Source of the DNA: Salinibacterium sp. ZJ70
GTDB taxonomy: Bacteria; Actinomycetota; Actinomycetes; Actinomycetales; Microbacteriaceae
Assembly (NCBI RefSeq): GCF_011751865.2
Contig: NZ_CP061770.1
Span: 2,666,001-2,730,000, forward strand
Reading direction: 5' to 3'
DNA length: 64,000 nt
Every line of letters begins with the position of its first letter. Positions within the stretch are counted from its first letter, which is position 1. Positions 1 through 8,402 of this stretch are shown piece by piece. The notes under the pieces were generated by a model that saw nothing but the letters and a program-made list of their open reading frames with translations, was not told the origin of the DNA and did not search any database. Both the position numbers and the translations under genes were made by a program.

Positions 1-1808
1 TCGGCTTCGGCCATGATCTCGGCGGGCGTGCGGTAGTTGACGCTCAGGTGCGCCACTTCGACCGCGGTGACGCCCACGCGGGAGAGACGCTCCACCCACG
101 TCTCGGCGAATCCGTGCCGCGCCTGCGCGCGGTCCCCCACGATCGTGAAGCTCTTCGACGGACAGCGCCGGATGAGCATCTGCCATTGGGCATCGGTGAG
201 CTCCTGCGCCTCGTCGACGACGATGTGCGCGAACGGCCCCTCGAGCTCGTCGGGCGCGAGGCTCGGCAGCAGCGACTCGTCGATGAGGCTCTGCTGCGCA
301 TCCTCGCCGTGCAGGATGGTGACGAGCCCGTCGCCGTCGTCGTCGCCCGCGATGAGATCATCCGTGACGCGCTGACGCATCTCCTGGTCGCGTTCGAGCG
401 CGGCTTCCCGGCGGCGGCGCACGCGGATGCGCTCCGGGTCGCCGATGCGCATGCGCGCCGCGTCGATGAGCGGCAGGTCGGCCTCGGTCCAGGCGCGCGC
501 ATCCTCGCGGTGCAGCAGCTCGACCTGCTCGGGCGTGAGCCAGGGTGCGCACAGCCGCATGAACGCGGGGACCGACAGCAGATCGCCCACGACGCCCGCC
601 GGGTCGAGCACGGGCCACGCACGGGTGAAGGCGCGGCGCAGGTCGGGGTGGTGGGCGAGCGCGCGACGGATGAGCCGCTCGGGCACCTCGGGCATGTCGA
701 GCTTGTCGATGAGGATGCCGACGAGCGCCTCCCACACCGCGTCGCGCCCGTCATTGTGCGGCGTCCCGGGGTCGGGCGCATCGAACGCGTCCTCCCAGTC
801 GCCCTGGTCGATCCACAGCTCGACGCCCTCGATGAAGAGGGGCAGCGGCTGTGTGGGCGGGCGTTCGTAGTACCGCGCGGCGGCTTCGATGGCACGCACC
901 ATGCGCGCATCCGACTTGATGCGCGCCACCTCGGGGTCGGATTCGGGACGCGCGTGCGCCCCCTCGGCGGTGAGCTCACGCAGTGTGCACAGCTGGACGC
1001 CGTCTTCGCCGAGGCTCGGCAGCACATCCGACACGTAGGAGAGGTAGCCCGCGCTCGGTCCGACGAACAGCACGCCTCCGCGGTTGGTCGCGAGGCGCGG
1101 GTCGGCATAGATCAGGTAGGCGCTTCGGTGCAGGGCGACGACGGTCTTGCCGGTTCCCGGTCCGCCATCGACGACGAGCGCACGGCGGGATCCTGCACGG
1201 ATGATGGCGTCCTGATCGGCCTGGATCGTGCTGAGCACGTCGCGCATGCGCGGGGACCGGCTGGCGGCGAGGCTCGCGATGAAGGCGGACTGGTCGTCGA
1301 GCGCGGCGGTGGAGCTGAGCCCTTCGGCGGTGAACACCTCGTCCCAGTAGTCGGTGACGCGCCCGCCGCTCCAGCGGTAGCGGCGGCGGCTGGCGAGACC
1401 CTCGGGCTGGGCGTGGGTCGCGGCGAAGAACGGCTCGGCGGCGGGCGAGCGCCAGTCGACGAGCAGTCGCTCACCGTCGGCATCCGTGAGCCCGAAGCGG
1501 CCGATGTAGACGGGCGCGCCGCCGTCTGCCGGAACGATGCGCCCGAGGACCATGTCGAGTCCGACCCGACGCAGCGCCTGCAGCTGCGCGGAGAGTCGCC
1601 GCACCTCGTCGTCGCGCTGCACGGCATGCGGGGATTCGCCCCCCTCGCGGGCGAGGGTTTCAGCGAGCTGCGCCTCGAGGTCGGCGACGCGGCGCGCGCG
1701 CGTCTCGGCGATGACGGCGAAGCGCTCCTCGTCGGCCCCGATGAGCGCAGGGTCCGCTTTGGCGGCGAGCGCGGAGGGCAGGGAGAAGACGGAGGTCGAT
1801 CCGGTCAC
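1..1808 (-). CDS. helR: RNA polymerase-recycling ATPase HelR, partial (3' end outside window)
   Basis: UvrD/HelD-like motor ATPase that binds RNA polymerase and dislodges stalled or rifamycin-bound enzyme. About 602 residues are visible and the C-terminal end lies beyond base 1. The N-terminus (SLPSALAAKADPALIGADEE, then a charged coiled region) is typical of HelR. The Walker A motif reads GGPGTGKTVVALHRSAYLIY, the Walker B/DEAQ-like segment reads VVDEAQELTDAQW, and motif III-like GDRAQARHGF follows. I chose the GTG at 1808 because the protein aligns from there and no in-frame ATG precedes it. An imperfect inverted repeat resembling the rifamycin-associated element lies 47 bp upstream. Family knowledge: actinobacterial HelR gives rifamycin tolerance. 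Identification is confident; the inducer is inferred. Confidence 0.9.
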   Translation of the reverse strand, partial: MTGSTSVFSLPSALAAKADPALIGADEERFAVIAETRARRVADLEAQLAETLAREGGESPHAVQRDDEVRRLSAQLQALRRVGLDMVLGRIVPADGGAPVYIGRFGLTDADGERLLVDWRSPAAEPFFAATHAQPEGLASRRRYRWSGGRVTDYWDEVFTAEGLSSTAALDDQSAFIASLAASRSPRMRDVLSTIQADQDAIIRAGSRRALVVDGGPGTGKTVVALHRSAYLIYADPRLATNRGGVLFVGPSAGYLSYVSDVLPSLGEDGVQLCTLRELTAEGAHARPESDPEVARIKSDARMVRAIEAAARYYERPPTQPLPLFIEGVELWIDQGDWEDAFDAPDPGTPHNDGRDAVWEALVGILIDKLDMPEVPERLIRRALAHHPDLRRAFTRAWPVLDPAGVVGDLLSVPAFMRLCAPWLTPEQVELLHREDARAWTEADLPLIDAARMRIGDPERIRVRRRREAALERDQEMRQRVTDDLIAGDDDGDGLVTILHGEDAQQSLIDESLLPSLAPDELEGPFAHIVVDEAQELTDAQWQMLIRRCPSKSFTIVGDRAQARHGFAETWVERLSRVGVTAVEVAHLSVNYRTPAEIMAEA

Positions 1809-1854
1809 AGCAGCAGGTCCTCTCGCAGCGGAACGTCGAGCATGCGCCCCACAG

Positions 1855-1874
1855 GGGGCCTTGTGGCAAGCCCC
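1855..1874 (-). promoter_or_regulatory. Rifamycin-associated-element-like inverted repeat upstream of helR
   Basis: On the helR strand the 20 bases read GGGGCTTGCCACAAGGCCCC, an imperfect inverted repeat ending 47 bp before the GTG start. It closely resembles the RAE found before rifamycin-resistance genes including helR in Streptomyces, as I remember that consensus. A possible -10 (TACGGT, 1889-1884) lies just upstream of it on the same strand. Confidence 0.6.
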
Positions 1875-1949
1875 ACCCTCGACCGTATCCTGGTTATGGC
1901 GGGTGGAGAGTGTGTGTCCGCCGCTCGATACCGCCACCTCGTCGGCATG

Positions 1950-1963
1950 GTTGATATATCAAC
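1950..1963. promoter_or_regulatory. Palindromic operator in the promoter of the acyl-CoA ligase gene
   Basis: GTTGATATATCAAC is a perfect 14-bp palindrome, unusually AT-rich for this DNA. It sits just upstream of a -10-like TATTCT (1970-1975) whose expected start point coincides with the GTG codon at 1982. The placement suits a repressor of the MarR or a similar family that blocks polymerase. No such regulator is adjacent. Confidence 0.5.
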
Positions 1964-1981
1964 TACCGCTATTCTGGCGAC

Positions 1982-3409
1982 GTGTCATCCCCCCGCCCGT
2001 TCGAGCACCTGCGCCGAAACGCCGAGAACGCGCCGAACGGGATCTTCTCCCTCTCGGCGAAGCACACGACCACCAACGCCGCAGCACTCGTCGCCGCCAC
2101 CCAGATCGCCTATGAGCTCCGCCGCATCGGCGTGCGCCCCGGCGACATCGTCTCGCTCGACCTGCCCGACCAGCTGGGGCTGCTGTTCGTCGAGGCGATC
2201 TACCACGAGGCCGCGATCAGCACCATGCTGCCCCGCGGCTTCGACGCCGCCGAATCGCTCCCCGTCTCCTGGACCTTCACCACGCGCCCAGATGGGCCGC
2301 GAGCCGGCACCGTCATCGACGTCGACGCCGCGTTCCTCCGCCGGATCGAGGAGAACCCCTACGGCATCCGGCCGAGCGACGCGCCTATCGACACCCTGCG
2401 CATCATCTTCTCGAGCGGCACGACGGGCACCCCCAAGGCGATCGCCATCGACACCCGCATGTACGACATGCTCATGCGCGGCCTGCCGTCATGGTTCACG
2501 GGCGGCCCCACGCTCAACCTCATGAGCACCTCGGGCGCGGGCGGCTTCGGCGAGTTCATGCTGAGTGTCGCTGCGGGCCAGCCCTACGTGAGCGCGGGAA
2601 GCTCGACGCCTGCCGAGCTCATCCAGCTGATCGACACCGTGGGGATCACCCACCTCAAAGGCTCTCCCGCGCAGCTCGCCGCGATCATGGCAGAAGCCCG
2701 ACGGCAGGGCCGCGGCCTTCCGGCCATCGACTCCGTAGCCGTCTCAGGGGGAACGCTGTCCCCCACGACCGCTGAGAACATGCTCGAGATCACCGGCGGA
2801 TGCTCGATCACGGTCTCGTACGGATCGACGGAAGCGGGACCCGGCACGCGCGGCGTCTACCAGATCGAGCAGCCCGCCCTCGCGGGGCGCGTGCTCCCCG
2901 GCTCCGTGATCGAGGTCGTCGGCGACGACGATCAGCCGCTCCCCGCTGGCCAGGCGGGCCGCATCCGCCACCGCTCCCCCGTGATGGCACACGGATACCT
3001 GGGCGACCCGGCGACCACGTTGCGTGCGTTCCGAGGCGGCTGGTTCTACCCGGGCGACCGCGGCATCCTCGACGCCGACGGCCTGCTCACCGTGCTCGGG
3101 CGCGAAGCCGAGCAGATCAACGCGGGCGGCACGAAGCTCGACCCCGTGCGACTCGACCACGCGGCACTGCGCTTCCCCGGGGTCCGCGACGCATGCGGAT
3201 TCGCGACGCCCACGACCGAGGGAGTGGACCGCATCGGCCTCGCCATCGTCACCGACGAGGACTTCGACCGCCAGGCGCTCATCCAGCACCTGCGCACCGA
3301 ACTCGGGCCCGCGGCACCCACCCTGCTCGCGCGCCTGGATGCGATCCCGCGCACCGAGGCCGGCAAGCCGCTGCGCCGCGAGCTCTCGGAGCGCTACGCC
3401 GAACGCTGA
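1982..3409 (+). CDS. AMP-binding acyl-CoA synthetase (class I adenylate-forming enzyme)
   Basis: 475-residue adenylate-forming enzyme expected to activate a carboxylic acid as acyl-AMP and pass it to CoA. Motifs: P-loop SSGTTGTPKAIAI near residues 142-154, A5 motif YGSTEAGPGTRG near 280, A7 YPGDRGILDADG near 357, A8 LGREAEQINAGGTKLDP, and the C-terminal lysine motif EAGKPLRRELSER. It is somewhat shorter than long-chain fatty-acid ligases (500-550 residues), mainly at the N-terminus. The GTG start has no Shine-Dalgarno sequence, and a -10 box lies only 6 bp upstream, so the mRNA is probably leaderless. It stands alone between divergent helR and convergent surface-protein gene. The acid substrate cannot be read from the sequence. 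Confidence 0.85.
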   Translation: MSSPRPFEHLRRNAENAPNGIFSLSAKHTTTNAAALVAATQIAYELRRIGVRPGDIVSLDLPDQLGLLFVEAIYHEAAISTMLPRGFDAAESLPVSWTFTTRPDGPRAGTVIDVDAAFLRRIEENPYGIRPSDAPIDTLRIIFSSGTTGTPKAIAIDTRMYDMLMRGLPSWFTGGPTLNLMSTSGAGGFGEFMLSVAAGQPYVSAGSSTPAELIQLIDTVGITHLKGSPAQLAAIMAEARRQGRGLPAIDSVAVSGGTLSPTTAENMLEITGGCSITVSYGSTEAGPGTRGVYQIEQPALAGRVLPGSVIEVVGDDDQPLPAGQAGRIRHRSPVMAHGYLGDPATTLRAFRGGWFYPGDRGILDADGLLTVLGREAEQINAGGTKLDPVRLDHAALRFPGVRDACGFATPTTEGVDRIGLAIVTDEDFDRQALIQHLRTELGPAAPTLLARLDAIPRTEAGKPLRRELSERYAER

Positions 3410-3418
3410 GCCCCAAGC

Positions 3419-4576
3419 TCAGCTCTCGCGCGGGCGACGCATCCGGATCGCGGCGAGCAGCACCACGCCCGCGAGCGCACCGGCGATTCCGAGCGCGAGC
3501 TGCGGGGTGGCATCGCGGGCACCGGTCGCCGCCAGAGCGGCCGTCCACTTCGCATAGAAGGCCGTCGAGCCGGTGATGGGCTGCGAGAAGTCGGCAGGCA
3601 CCGTGAGAGCCTCATCGGCGAACCAGCCGCCGAACTCCCAGCCCTCGGCCGCGGGCAGAGCCGGAGCGGTCGGCGCCGTGCCCACCGAGACGATCTGGGT
3701 TGCGGGGGCGGTTCCGTGCCCGTTCATCACGAAAGCGACAGGGAACTCGACCACACGCCACCGCAGGGCGACGAACCCGTGGGCGCCCGCGCGCGCCACA
3801 CCGTCACCCGTGACGGTCGTGCCGGCCGCGCCGCCACCGCTGTTCGCAGCGGGTGCGATGACTCCCGCGGCATCCCGGCCGGTGAGACTCCCCCCACCGC
3901 AGCCCGGCCGGCCGAAGAGCTCGTCGGGTTCCTCGTTGCGGTCGAGCACCGCACCTCCGCCGCCGAAGCAGCGTGTGTCCCCTGCGAAGAGAGAGCCGCT
4001 CGACGCCAGATCGGCCACGACGACACCTGCACCGCCATGGATGCCGGAGGCTGCGCCGCCGGCGCCTCCGCCCGCGCCGCCCGAGAGGCTGGATGCACTC
4101 GTGCCGAGAGCGCCACCACCGGATGTGCCGCCGTTCCCGTTCGACGTGGCGCGACCGTTGGATCCATTCGCGACGCCGTGGGCGGTGCCGTCGACGGTGA
4201 CGCCTCCGTAGACTCCCGGAGCTGGGACGACGACCTCGACGGCCTCGCCTCCGGTCGCGTCGATGATCGTCACCTGGCCGCCACCGCCAGCGGCCGCGTA
4301 TTGGCTGTCGTTGGGTTCGGACGGCGCCCCCGCGTCGCCGCCCGCGCCCACCAGGAGAGCCTCCAGGGTTCCCATCTGAGTCGTGGGCACGAACGGCGTT
4401 CCGGGCGTCGCGGTGAAGGCGAGCTCGCAGATGTCGGCGGCGATGAGCGTTCCGCCCGCGTCGCACGCGACCTGCGGGGCGGCGGCGTGTGCGGCATCGG
4501 CGCCGAACCCGAGGGTCGAGACGCCCGCTGTGGTGAGTGCGGCAGCGGCAGCGGAGATGGTGCGGAGGGTGGTCAT
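3419..4576 (-). CDS. Gly-rich surface protein with InlB-type repeat and LAXTG sortase signal
   Basis: 385-residue secreted protein. Signal peptide at residues 1-32 ends near AHAAAP. The body is a Gly/Ala/Ser-rich region with runs such as GGAGGGAGGAASGIHGGAG and little predicted structure. One Listeria/Bacteroides (InlB B-type) repeat follows at about 285-345, with the signature GWEFGGWFADEALT and ending AFYAKW. The C-terminus has LAATG at 348-352, a hydrophobic helix and RMRRPRES, matching the LAXTG class E sortase layout of Actinobacteria. The protein is therefore probably anchored to peptidoglycan. Start chosen at 4576, which has GGAG 8 bp upstream; an in-frame ATG 33 bp earlier would spoil the signal peptide. 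No sortase is encoded nearby. Ligand or role unknown. Confidence 0.75.
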   Translation of the reverse strand: MTTLRTISAAAAALTTAGVSTLGFGADAAHAAAPQVACDAGGTLIAADICELAFTATPGTPFVPTTQMGTLEALLVGAGGDAGAPSEPNDSQYAAAGGGGQVTIIDATGGEAVEVVVPAPGVYGGVTVDGTAHGVANGSNGRATSNGNGGTSGGGALGTSASSLSGGAGGGAGGAASGIHGGAGVVVADLASSGSLFAGDTRCFGGGGAVLDRNEEPDELFGRPGCGGGSLTGRDAAGVIAPAANSGGGAAGTTVTGDGVARAGAHGFVALRWRVVEFPVAFVMNGHGTAPATQIVSVGTAPTAPALPAAEGWEFGGWFADEALTVPADFSQPITGSTAFYAKWTAALAATGARDATPQLALGIAGALAGVVLLAAIRMRRPRES

Positions 4577-4684
4577 CGATGACTCCGAATGATGGGCGAC
4601 GAGGGGCAACGCACTAGTGTCACACGAACTTGGACACAGTCCAACTGTGATCGGTGCTCACCTGCGGACCGGGAGCTGCCGACA

Positions 4685-4727
4685 AACGAGGAGGCCCCGG
4701 CGAGAGATCCACCGGGGCCTCCTCGTT
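4685..4727 (-). terminator. Terminator after the cutinase-family gene
   Basis: Perfect 16-bp stem (arms 4685-4700 and 4712-4727) with an 11-base loop, 12 bp past the stop of the leftward gene at 4739. It separates that gene from the promoter of the surface-protein gene downstream. Confidence 0.8.
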
Positions 4728-4738
4728 CAGCTGTTCCG

Positions 4739-6490
4739 TCAGTCGAAGGCCCCCTCCAGCACCTCGACCTCGAACACGTCGCGGAAGACCTCGACGGCAC
4801 CTTCGACACTCTCCACGATGAGCAGCTTCGGGCTCGCCGCGGGACCCGCATCCAGCTCGATGTCGAACCCGCCCGACTCATCCGTCCACACAGTGGATTC
4901 GTACTCCTCCGCCCACGAGACGAGCAGCTCGACCCCCGGCGGGTATCCGGCTCCGCGTGCGACGAAGTACCAGTAGTTGTAGAGGGGATCGGGATCGATC
5001 ACGAGCGATCCGCGGTTCGGCGCCGGGGTGGGGCTCGGCTCGGGCTCCGGGTTGGGAGCAGGAGCCGACGGGGGCGCGGGAGCGGGCGCGGGCGCGGGCC
5101 GCTGGGCCGGTGGGCGCGCCGTGCGCGGCGGCGGCGGATCGGCGACGGGCGTCGTCGGCTCCGCTGCGGGCGGCGGTGTGCGCAGACCGGTCTCGTCGAA
5201 GTCGAGGTCTCCCGATCCCGCGGGGGCGACGGGAACGGTGATCCGCCGCTCGGGCCCTGGCCCCGTCACAGGATGGGTCACCCGCACGCCGATGCCGCGC
5301 ATGCCCGGCTCCCCGAAGTCGACCCACACAGATCCCGTGGTGGATGTCGTCTCGAACGTGCCGTCGCCGTCGAGATCGAACTCGAATCGCACGCCGTCGC
5401 ATCCGCGCGCCGAGGCGGATGCCGAGACGAGGGTGGGTGTGCCGGCGAAAGCCAGCGAGGTGGTGCGCAGAGCCGGCGCTGCCTCGCTGGCTCGCTCGCA
5501 TGCCGAACCCAGCGAGGATCCGCCGCGCTGGGCATCCAGAGCCAGCTTCCACCGCTCGGCCGCGAGCCGGGCGATCTCGAGCGCATCCTGCCGCGACTCC
5601 GGGGCCGACCCGTCGGAGTAGTAGTCGAGGTGCGGGGCGTAGTCGCCGAGCGCCAGGCGCACCAGCGCCGCGAACGGCACGAACTGGCAGATGGGGTCGT
5701 CGGCGTGGCAGATCCCGGAGTGGTGCCCGACGGCACGGTAGAAGGCGTCGAGTGCGGCGCGCTGGGCCTCATCGGCCTTCCAGCGGATGATCCCTGTTCC
5801 CACGGCACCCGCATCCCGCACGCCGGGCGCCTCGGCCTGCTGGTACGGATCGCCGATGGTGAACACGCCGATGACGTCGTCCTGGTTCAGCTCGGCAGTG
5901 TGGCGCGCGGCCATCGCACCCTGTGAGTACCCGACCACGATGAACTTCGGTTCGATCGGGCATCCTTCAGCGGCGCGCAGGTGCTCGGAGATGAGGTGCG
6001 TCGCCGCCTCCGCGCCGCGCGAAGCGGAGTGCAGCAGCTTGGATGACGAGTAGGTGAATGCCGAGTCGAGCGAGCTCGCCTCGAACTCCGCTCGGATCGC
6101 CTCATACCCGAAGGGCTCATCTTCGCCCGCGGGGCCGATGGACACGACCGGGATCTGGTCGGCTTCGAAGCCGCCGTACACCGTCGTGGAGAGCGCATCG
6201 AACAGACCGTCGAGGGTGACGCCCTCCCAGCCGTTGGTGACGAGGTCGCTGTCGCCGTAGCGGTGGGGTGCGCCGGAGTTGGCGGTGACACCGGGGGTGA
6301 GATTGCCTTCGCCGCTGCCGCGGAAGGCGAGCACGATGACGGGTTCGCAGCCCGCCTCGATCCGCTGGTCGAACTCACCGTACTTCGGCATCGCGAAGAT
6401 CACGACGTAGGCGGCGATCAGTCCGACGACCGTGGCCATCGCGCCTCCGACGATCCACCAGCGTTTTGCCGTCCACCGTGCACGCGCCAT
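4739..6490 (-). CDS. Cutinase-family serine hydrolase with PKD-like and C-terminal modules
   Basis: 583-residue membrane-anchored or secreted ester hydrolase. An N-terminal hydrophobic helix (about 11-34, WWIVGGAMATVVGLIAAYVV) acts as signal or anchor. The cutinase domain spans about 48-290: oxyanion segment VIVLAFRGSGEGN, nucleophile elbow VVGYSQGAM with Ser189, and VFTIGDPYQQ, the usual disulfide and loop region. Residues about 345-410 form an Ig/PKD-like fold (FEFDLDGDGTFETT, then a VRVTHPV strand). A Pro-rich linker (PPPRTARPPAQRPAPAPAPA) follows, then a C-terminal beta domain of about 85 residues. Typical cutinases are 200-250 residues, so the added modules suggest binding to the wall or a polymer. 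Substrate may be a lipid or polyester ester; not determinable here. Confidence 0.8.
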   Translation of the reverse strand: MARARWTAKRWWIVGGAMATVVGLIAAYVVIFAMPKYGEFDQRIEAGCEPVIVLAFRGSGEGNLTPGVTANSGAPHRYGDSDLVTNGWEGVTLDGLFDALSTTVYGGFEADQIPVVSIGPAGEDEPFGYEAIRAEFEASSLDSAFTYSSSKLLHSASRGAEAATHLISEHLRAAEGCPIEPKFIVVGYSQGAMAARHTAELNQDDVIGVFTIGDPYQQAEAPGVRDAGAVGTGIIRWKADEAQRAALDAFYRAVGHHSGICHADDPICQFVPFAALVRLALGDYAPHLDYYSDGSAPESRQDALEIARLAAERWKLALDAQRGGSSLGSACERASEAAPALRTTSLAFAGTPTLVSASASARGCDGVRFEFDLDGDGTFETTSTTGSVWVDFGEPGMRGIGVRVTHPVTGPGPERRITVPVAPAGSGDLDFDETGLRTPPPAAEPTTPVADPPPPRTARPPAQRPAPAPAPAPPSAPAPNPEPEPSPTPAPNRGSLVIDPDPLYNYWYFVARGAGYPPGVELLVSWAEEYESTVWTDESGGFDIELDAGPAASPKLLIVESVEGAVEVFRDVFEVEVLEGAFD

Positions 6491-6656
6491 CGCGTTGTCT
6501 CCCCCTTGCGACTCGAGCGGCGTCGCGGCGAGGCGGGGAAGATACCCGCCGATTCCTCGTCGCGAGGTGCCGCGACCTCACCCCCAAGCCTACGGCGGAC
6601 TCTGTCAAACGATGGACAGGGTCTTCAGCTCCGGCGCGGGCTCGCCCAGGAATGCG

Positions 6657-6682
6657 AGAAGCCCCGCCGGAGCGGGGCTTCT
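6657..6682 (-). terminator. Terminator downstream of tRNA-Ser(GCT)
   Basis: Stem GAAGCCCCGC/GCGGGGCTTC with a 4-base loop, beginning 4 bases past the tRNA 3' end on the minus strand. Confidence 0.75.
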
Positions 6683-6685
6683 TCG

Positions 6686-6777
6686 TGGCGGAGACGGAGG
6701 GATTCGAACCCTCGGTCCCCCTGGGGGGACTCCACCTTAGCAGGGTGGTGCACTAGGCCTGACTATGCGACGTCTCC
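6686..6777 (-). tRNA. tRNA-Ser(GCT)
   Basis: Class II tRNA. The 7-bp acceptor stem GGAGACG/CGTCTCC is followed by discriminator G and an encoded CCA (6688-6686). The T-loop reads GGGTTCGAATCCC. The anticodon stem CCACC/GGTGG encloses a loop with GCT. A long variable arm (GTCCCCCCAGGGGGAC) identifies serine. It decodes AGC/AGU codons and is followed by a terminator hairpin. Confidence 0.95.
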
Positions 6778-6915
6778 AGACATTGCCTGCCCATCATACC
6801 CACACCGGACGGACCTCCCGCGCCGTGAGACCGGCCCAACGACGGGCATCCCACCCCTGCCCGCGGGGCCGTTCGGCACTTCTGTCGCCGCATCGCGCGG
6901 TCGCAGACTGACCGC

Positions 6916-7479
6916 ATGGATCAGTCGCCCTCGGGGATGGCGCTTGCGGCCACCCGTGCGATTCACCGCTCACGCGATGAATTCGCGACAGCGTTGCGGA
7001 TGGTGGCCGCAGCGTACGAGGAACGGCCCCTCGCGCTGGTCGAGCTGATCGAGCCGCGCCGGCTGCGGGTCCGCCTCGTCGAGCCGCTCGGGGTCGTGGC
7101 GATCGTCGCGATGGCCGCCACCCACACGGCCGACTACGCGAGGCACCTGGCGCTGGCGGTGTTCCTCGGCAATGAGCTGATCCTCGCCCCCATCCGCACC
7201 GACCACGCCATCGTCGCCTCCAGCGCCGCGAGCGCGTTTCCCGACAGAATCCGCGTCGAAGGTGCGGATGCGCACGCGCCGGTCCGACCGGTGCGTCGCC
7301 TCGTCACGCTCGGCCACGGAATCTTCCGGGTCGAGAACCGACCCTGGCGGGAGGAGGCGCCCGGACCCGACGGAATCGACCAGCTCCGGTCGGTGTACTC
7401 GCGCTCGCATGCACGCACCTTCACCGTGCGATCCAACCTGCGCCCGCCTGTGGACAGCTGGCGCTCACTCAGCCCCTGA
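6916..7479 (+). CDS. Hypothetical protein
   Basis: 187-residue protein with no family I recognise. Codon use is strongly GC-ending in this frame, unlike the opposite strand. No signal peptide or clear membrane segment is visible; residues about 50-75 (LVEPLGVVAIVAMAATHTAD, then ARHLALAVFLGNELIL) are moderately hydrophobic but interrupted by charges. Basic residues are frequent at both ends. The start ATG at 6916 lacks a strong Shine-Dalgarno sequence. Its 3' end overlaps the convergent alpha/beta-hydrolase gene by 15 bp. Likely a cytoplasmic protein of limited phylogenetic spread. Confidence 0.6.
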   Translation: MDQSPSGMALAATRAIHRSRDEFATALRMVAAAYEERPLALVELIEPRRLRVRLVEPLGVVAIVAMAATHTADYARHLALAVFLGNELILAPIRTDHAIVASSAASAFPDRIRVEGADAHAPVRPVRRLVTLGHGIFRVENRPWREEAPGPDGIDQLRSVYSRSHARTFTVRSNLRPPVDSWRSLSP

Positions 7480-8346
7480 GCCGCCCTGGACCGCTGAACT
7501 GCCCGGCGGCCGCCCGTCGACCGCCGCCGCGACGGCGCGCGCCATCCGAGGCCGGACGACGTGGTCGTTTCCCGGCACCCTCTGCACGGTCACGTGGCGC
7601 AGCCGCTCGATGAGGCGAATCGCGCCCGGCACCACAAACGGATCGAGGGTGCCGTAGACCACGCGCGTCTCCACGTCAGCCGTCGCGATGTCGGTGATCG
7701 CCGACTGGGACTCGATCGAGTTCTGCAGCGAGAGCACGAACGGCGTCCAGTTGCCCTCGTTGATCAGGAGGTTGTCCTTGATCGGCGACAGTCGGCCCAC
7801 CACGCTCGCGGCCCGCATCGTGAACCGGGGATTGGCACGCAGGTAGTCGTAGGCCTCGCGGTAGAACCTCATCGCCGCGCGATCGACCGGATCGCCGACG
7901 ACATCGGGCGGGAGGTAGATGGGCGGGCTCACGAGCACCAGCCGCGACACGCGGTGCGCGTAGCGGGCGGCGAACCGGCTCGCGACGAGCGCCCCCATCG
8001 AGTGGCCGACGAGCACGATCGGCTCCGTGAGCCCGAGACGCCGGACGGTGCGGCGCACCCACAGCGCATGCTCATCGAGGGTGAAGGTGGCCCCTTCGGG
8101 CGCCGACGACCCGCCGAACCCGAGCAGATCAAGAGCGATGACGCGATGATCCGCACGCAGAAGCGGAACGACGAACTCGAACGTCACGTGCGACGACGCG
8201 ATGCCGTGCAGGAGGACGACGACGGGGCCTTCACCCTCGTCGATGGCCACATTCAGCGCGGGTTGACGGCGATGCAGCAGACGGTCCAGCAACCCTCCGT
8301 CGGAGTCACCGGATCCTCTCCCCCTCAGCCCCGCCGACTCGGTCAT
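7465..8346 (-). CDS. Alpha/beta-fold hydrolase
   Basis: 293-residue alpha/beta hydrolase. Core motifs in order: oxyanion-hole strand VVVLLHGIASSHVTFEF, strand 4 ALDLLGFGGSSAP, nucleophile elbow VLVGHSMGALVASRFA, acid region VVYGTLDPFVVP, and catalytic histidine in VPGNDHVVRPRM. This is the complete Ser-Asp-His set of the esterase, epoxide hydrolase or lactonase group, length typical. No lid-specific or substrate-specific signature was recognised. It is leftward, downstream of the DevR-like regulator gene with a 56-bp gap, so they may share a transcript. Confidence 0.8.
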   Translation of the reverse strand: MTESAGLRGRGSGDSDGGLLDRLLHRRQPALNVAIDEGEGPVVVLLHGIASSHVTFEFVVPLLRADHRVIALDLLGFGGSSAPEGATFTLDEHALWVRRTVRRLGLTEPIVLVGHSMGALVASRFAARYAHRVSRLVLVSPPIYLPPDVVGDPVDRAAMRFYREAYDYLRANPRFTMRAASVVGRLSPIKDNLLINEGNWTPFVLSLQNSIESQSAITDIATADVETRVVYGTLDPFVVPGAIRLIERLRHVTVQRVPGNDHVVRPRMARAVAAAVDGRPPGSSAVQGGSGAE

Positions 8347-8402
8347 GACTCACCTCACCGTGCCCGCGCTGCGGCCGCCCAGGGCCGAAAGCCTCCGGAA
8401 GA

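Noticed and set aside
1112..1627. Several minus-strand frames of 120-350 residues inside helR
   Set aside because: Arg/Ser-rich low-complexity translations in the wrong frame of the real gene.
48..1806. Long open frame on the plus strand opposite helR
   Set aside because: Its product lacks any recognisable motif, while the minus strand encodes a full HelR with intact Walker motifs; a GC-rich shadow frame.
6970..7410. Minus-strand frame opposite the 187-residue hypothetical protein
   Set aside because: Codon third positions are GC-biased in the plus frame only, and the minus frame has no start signal.
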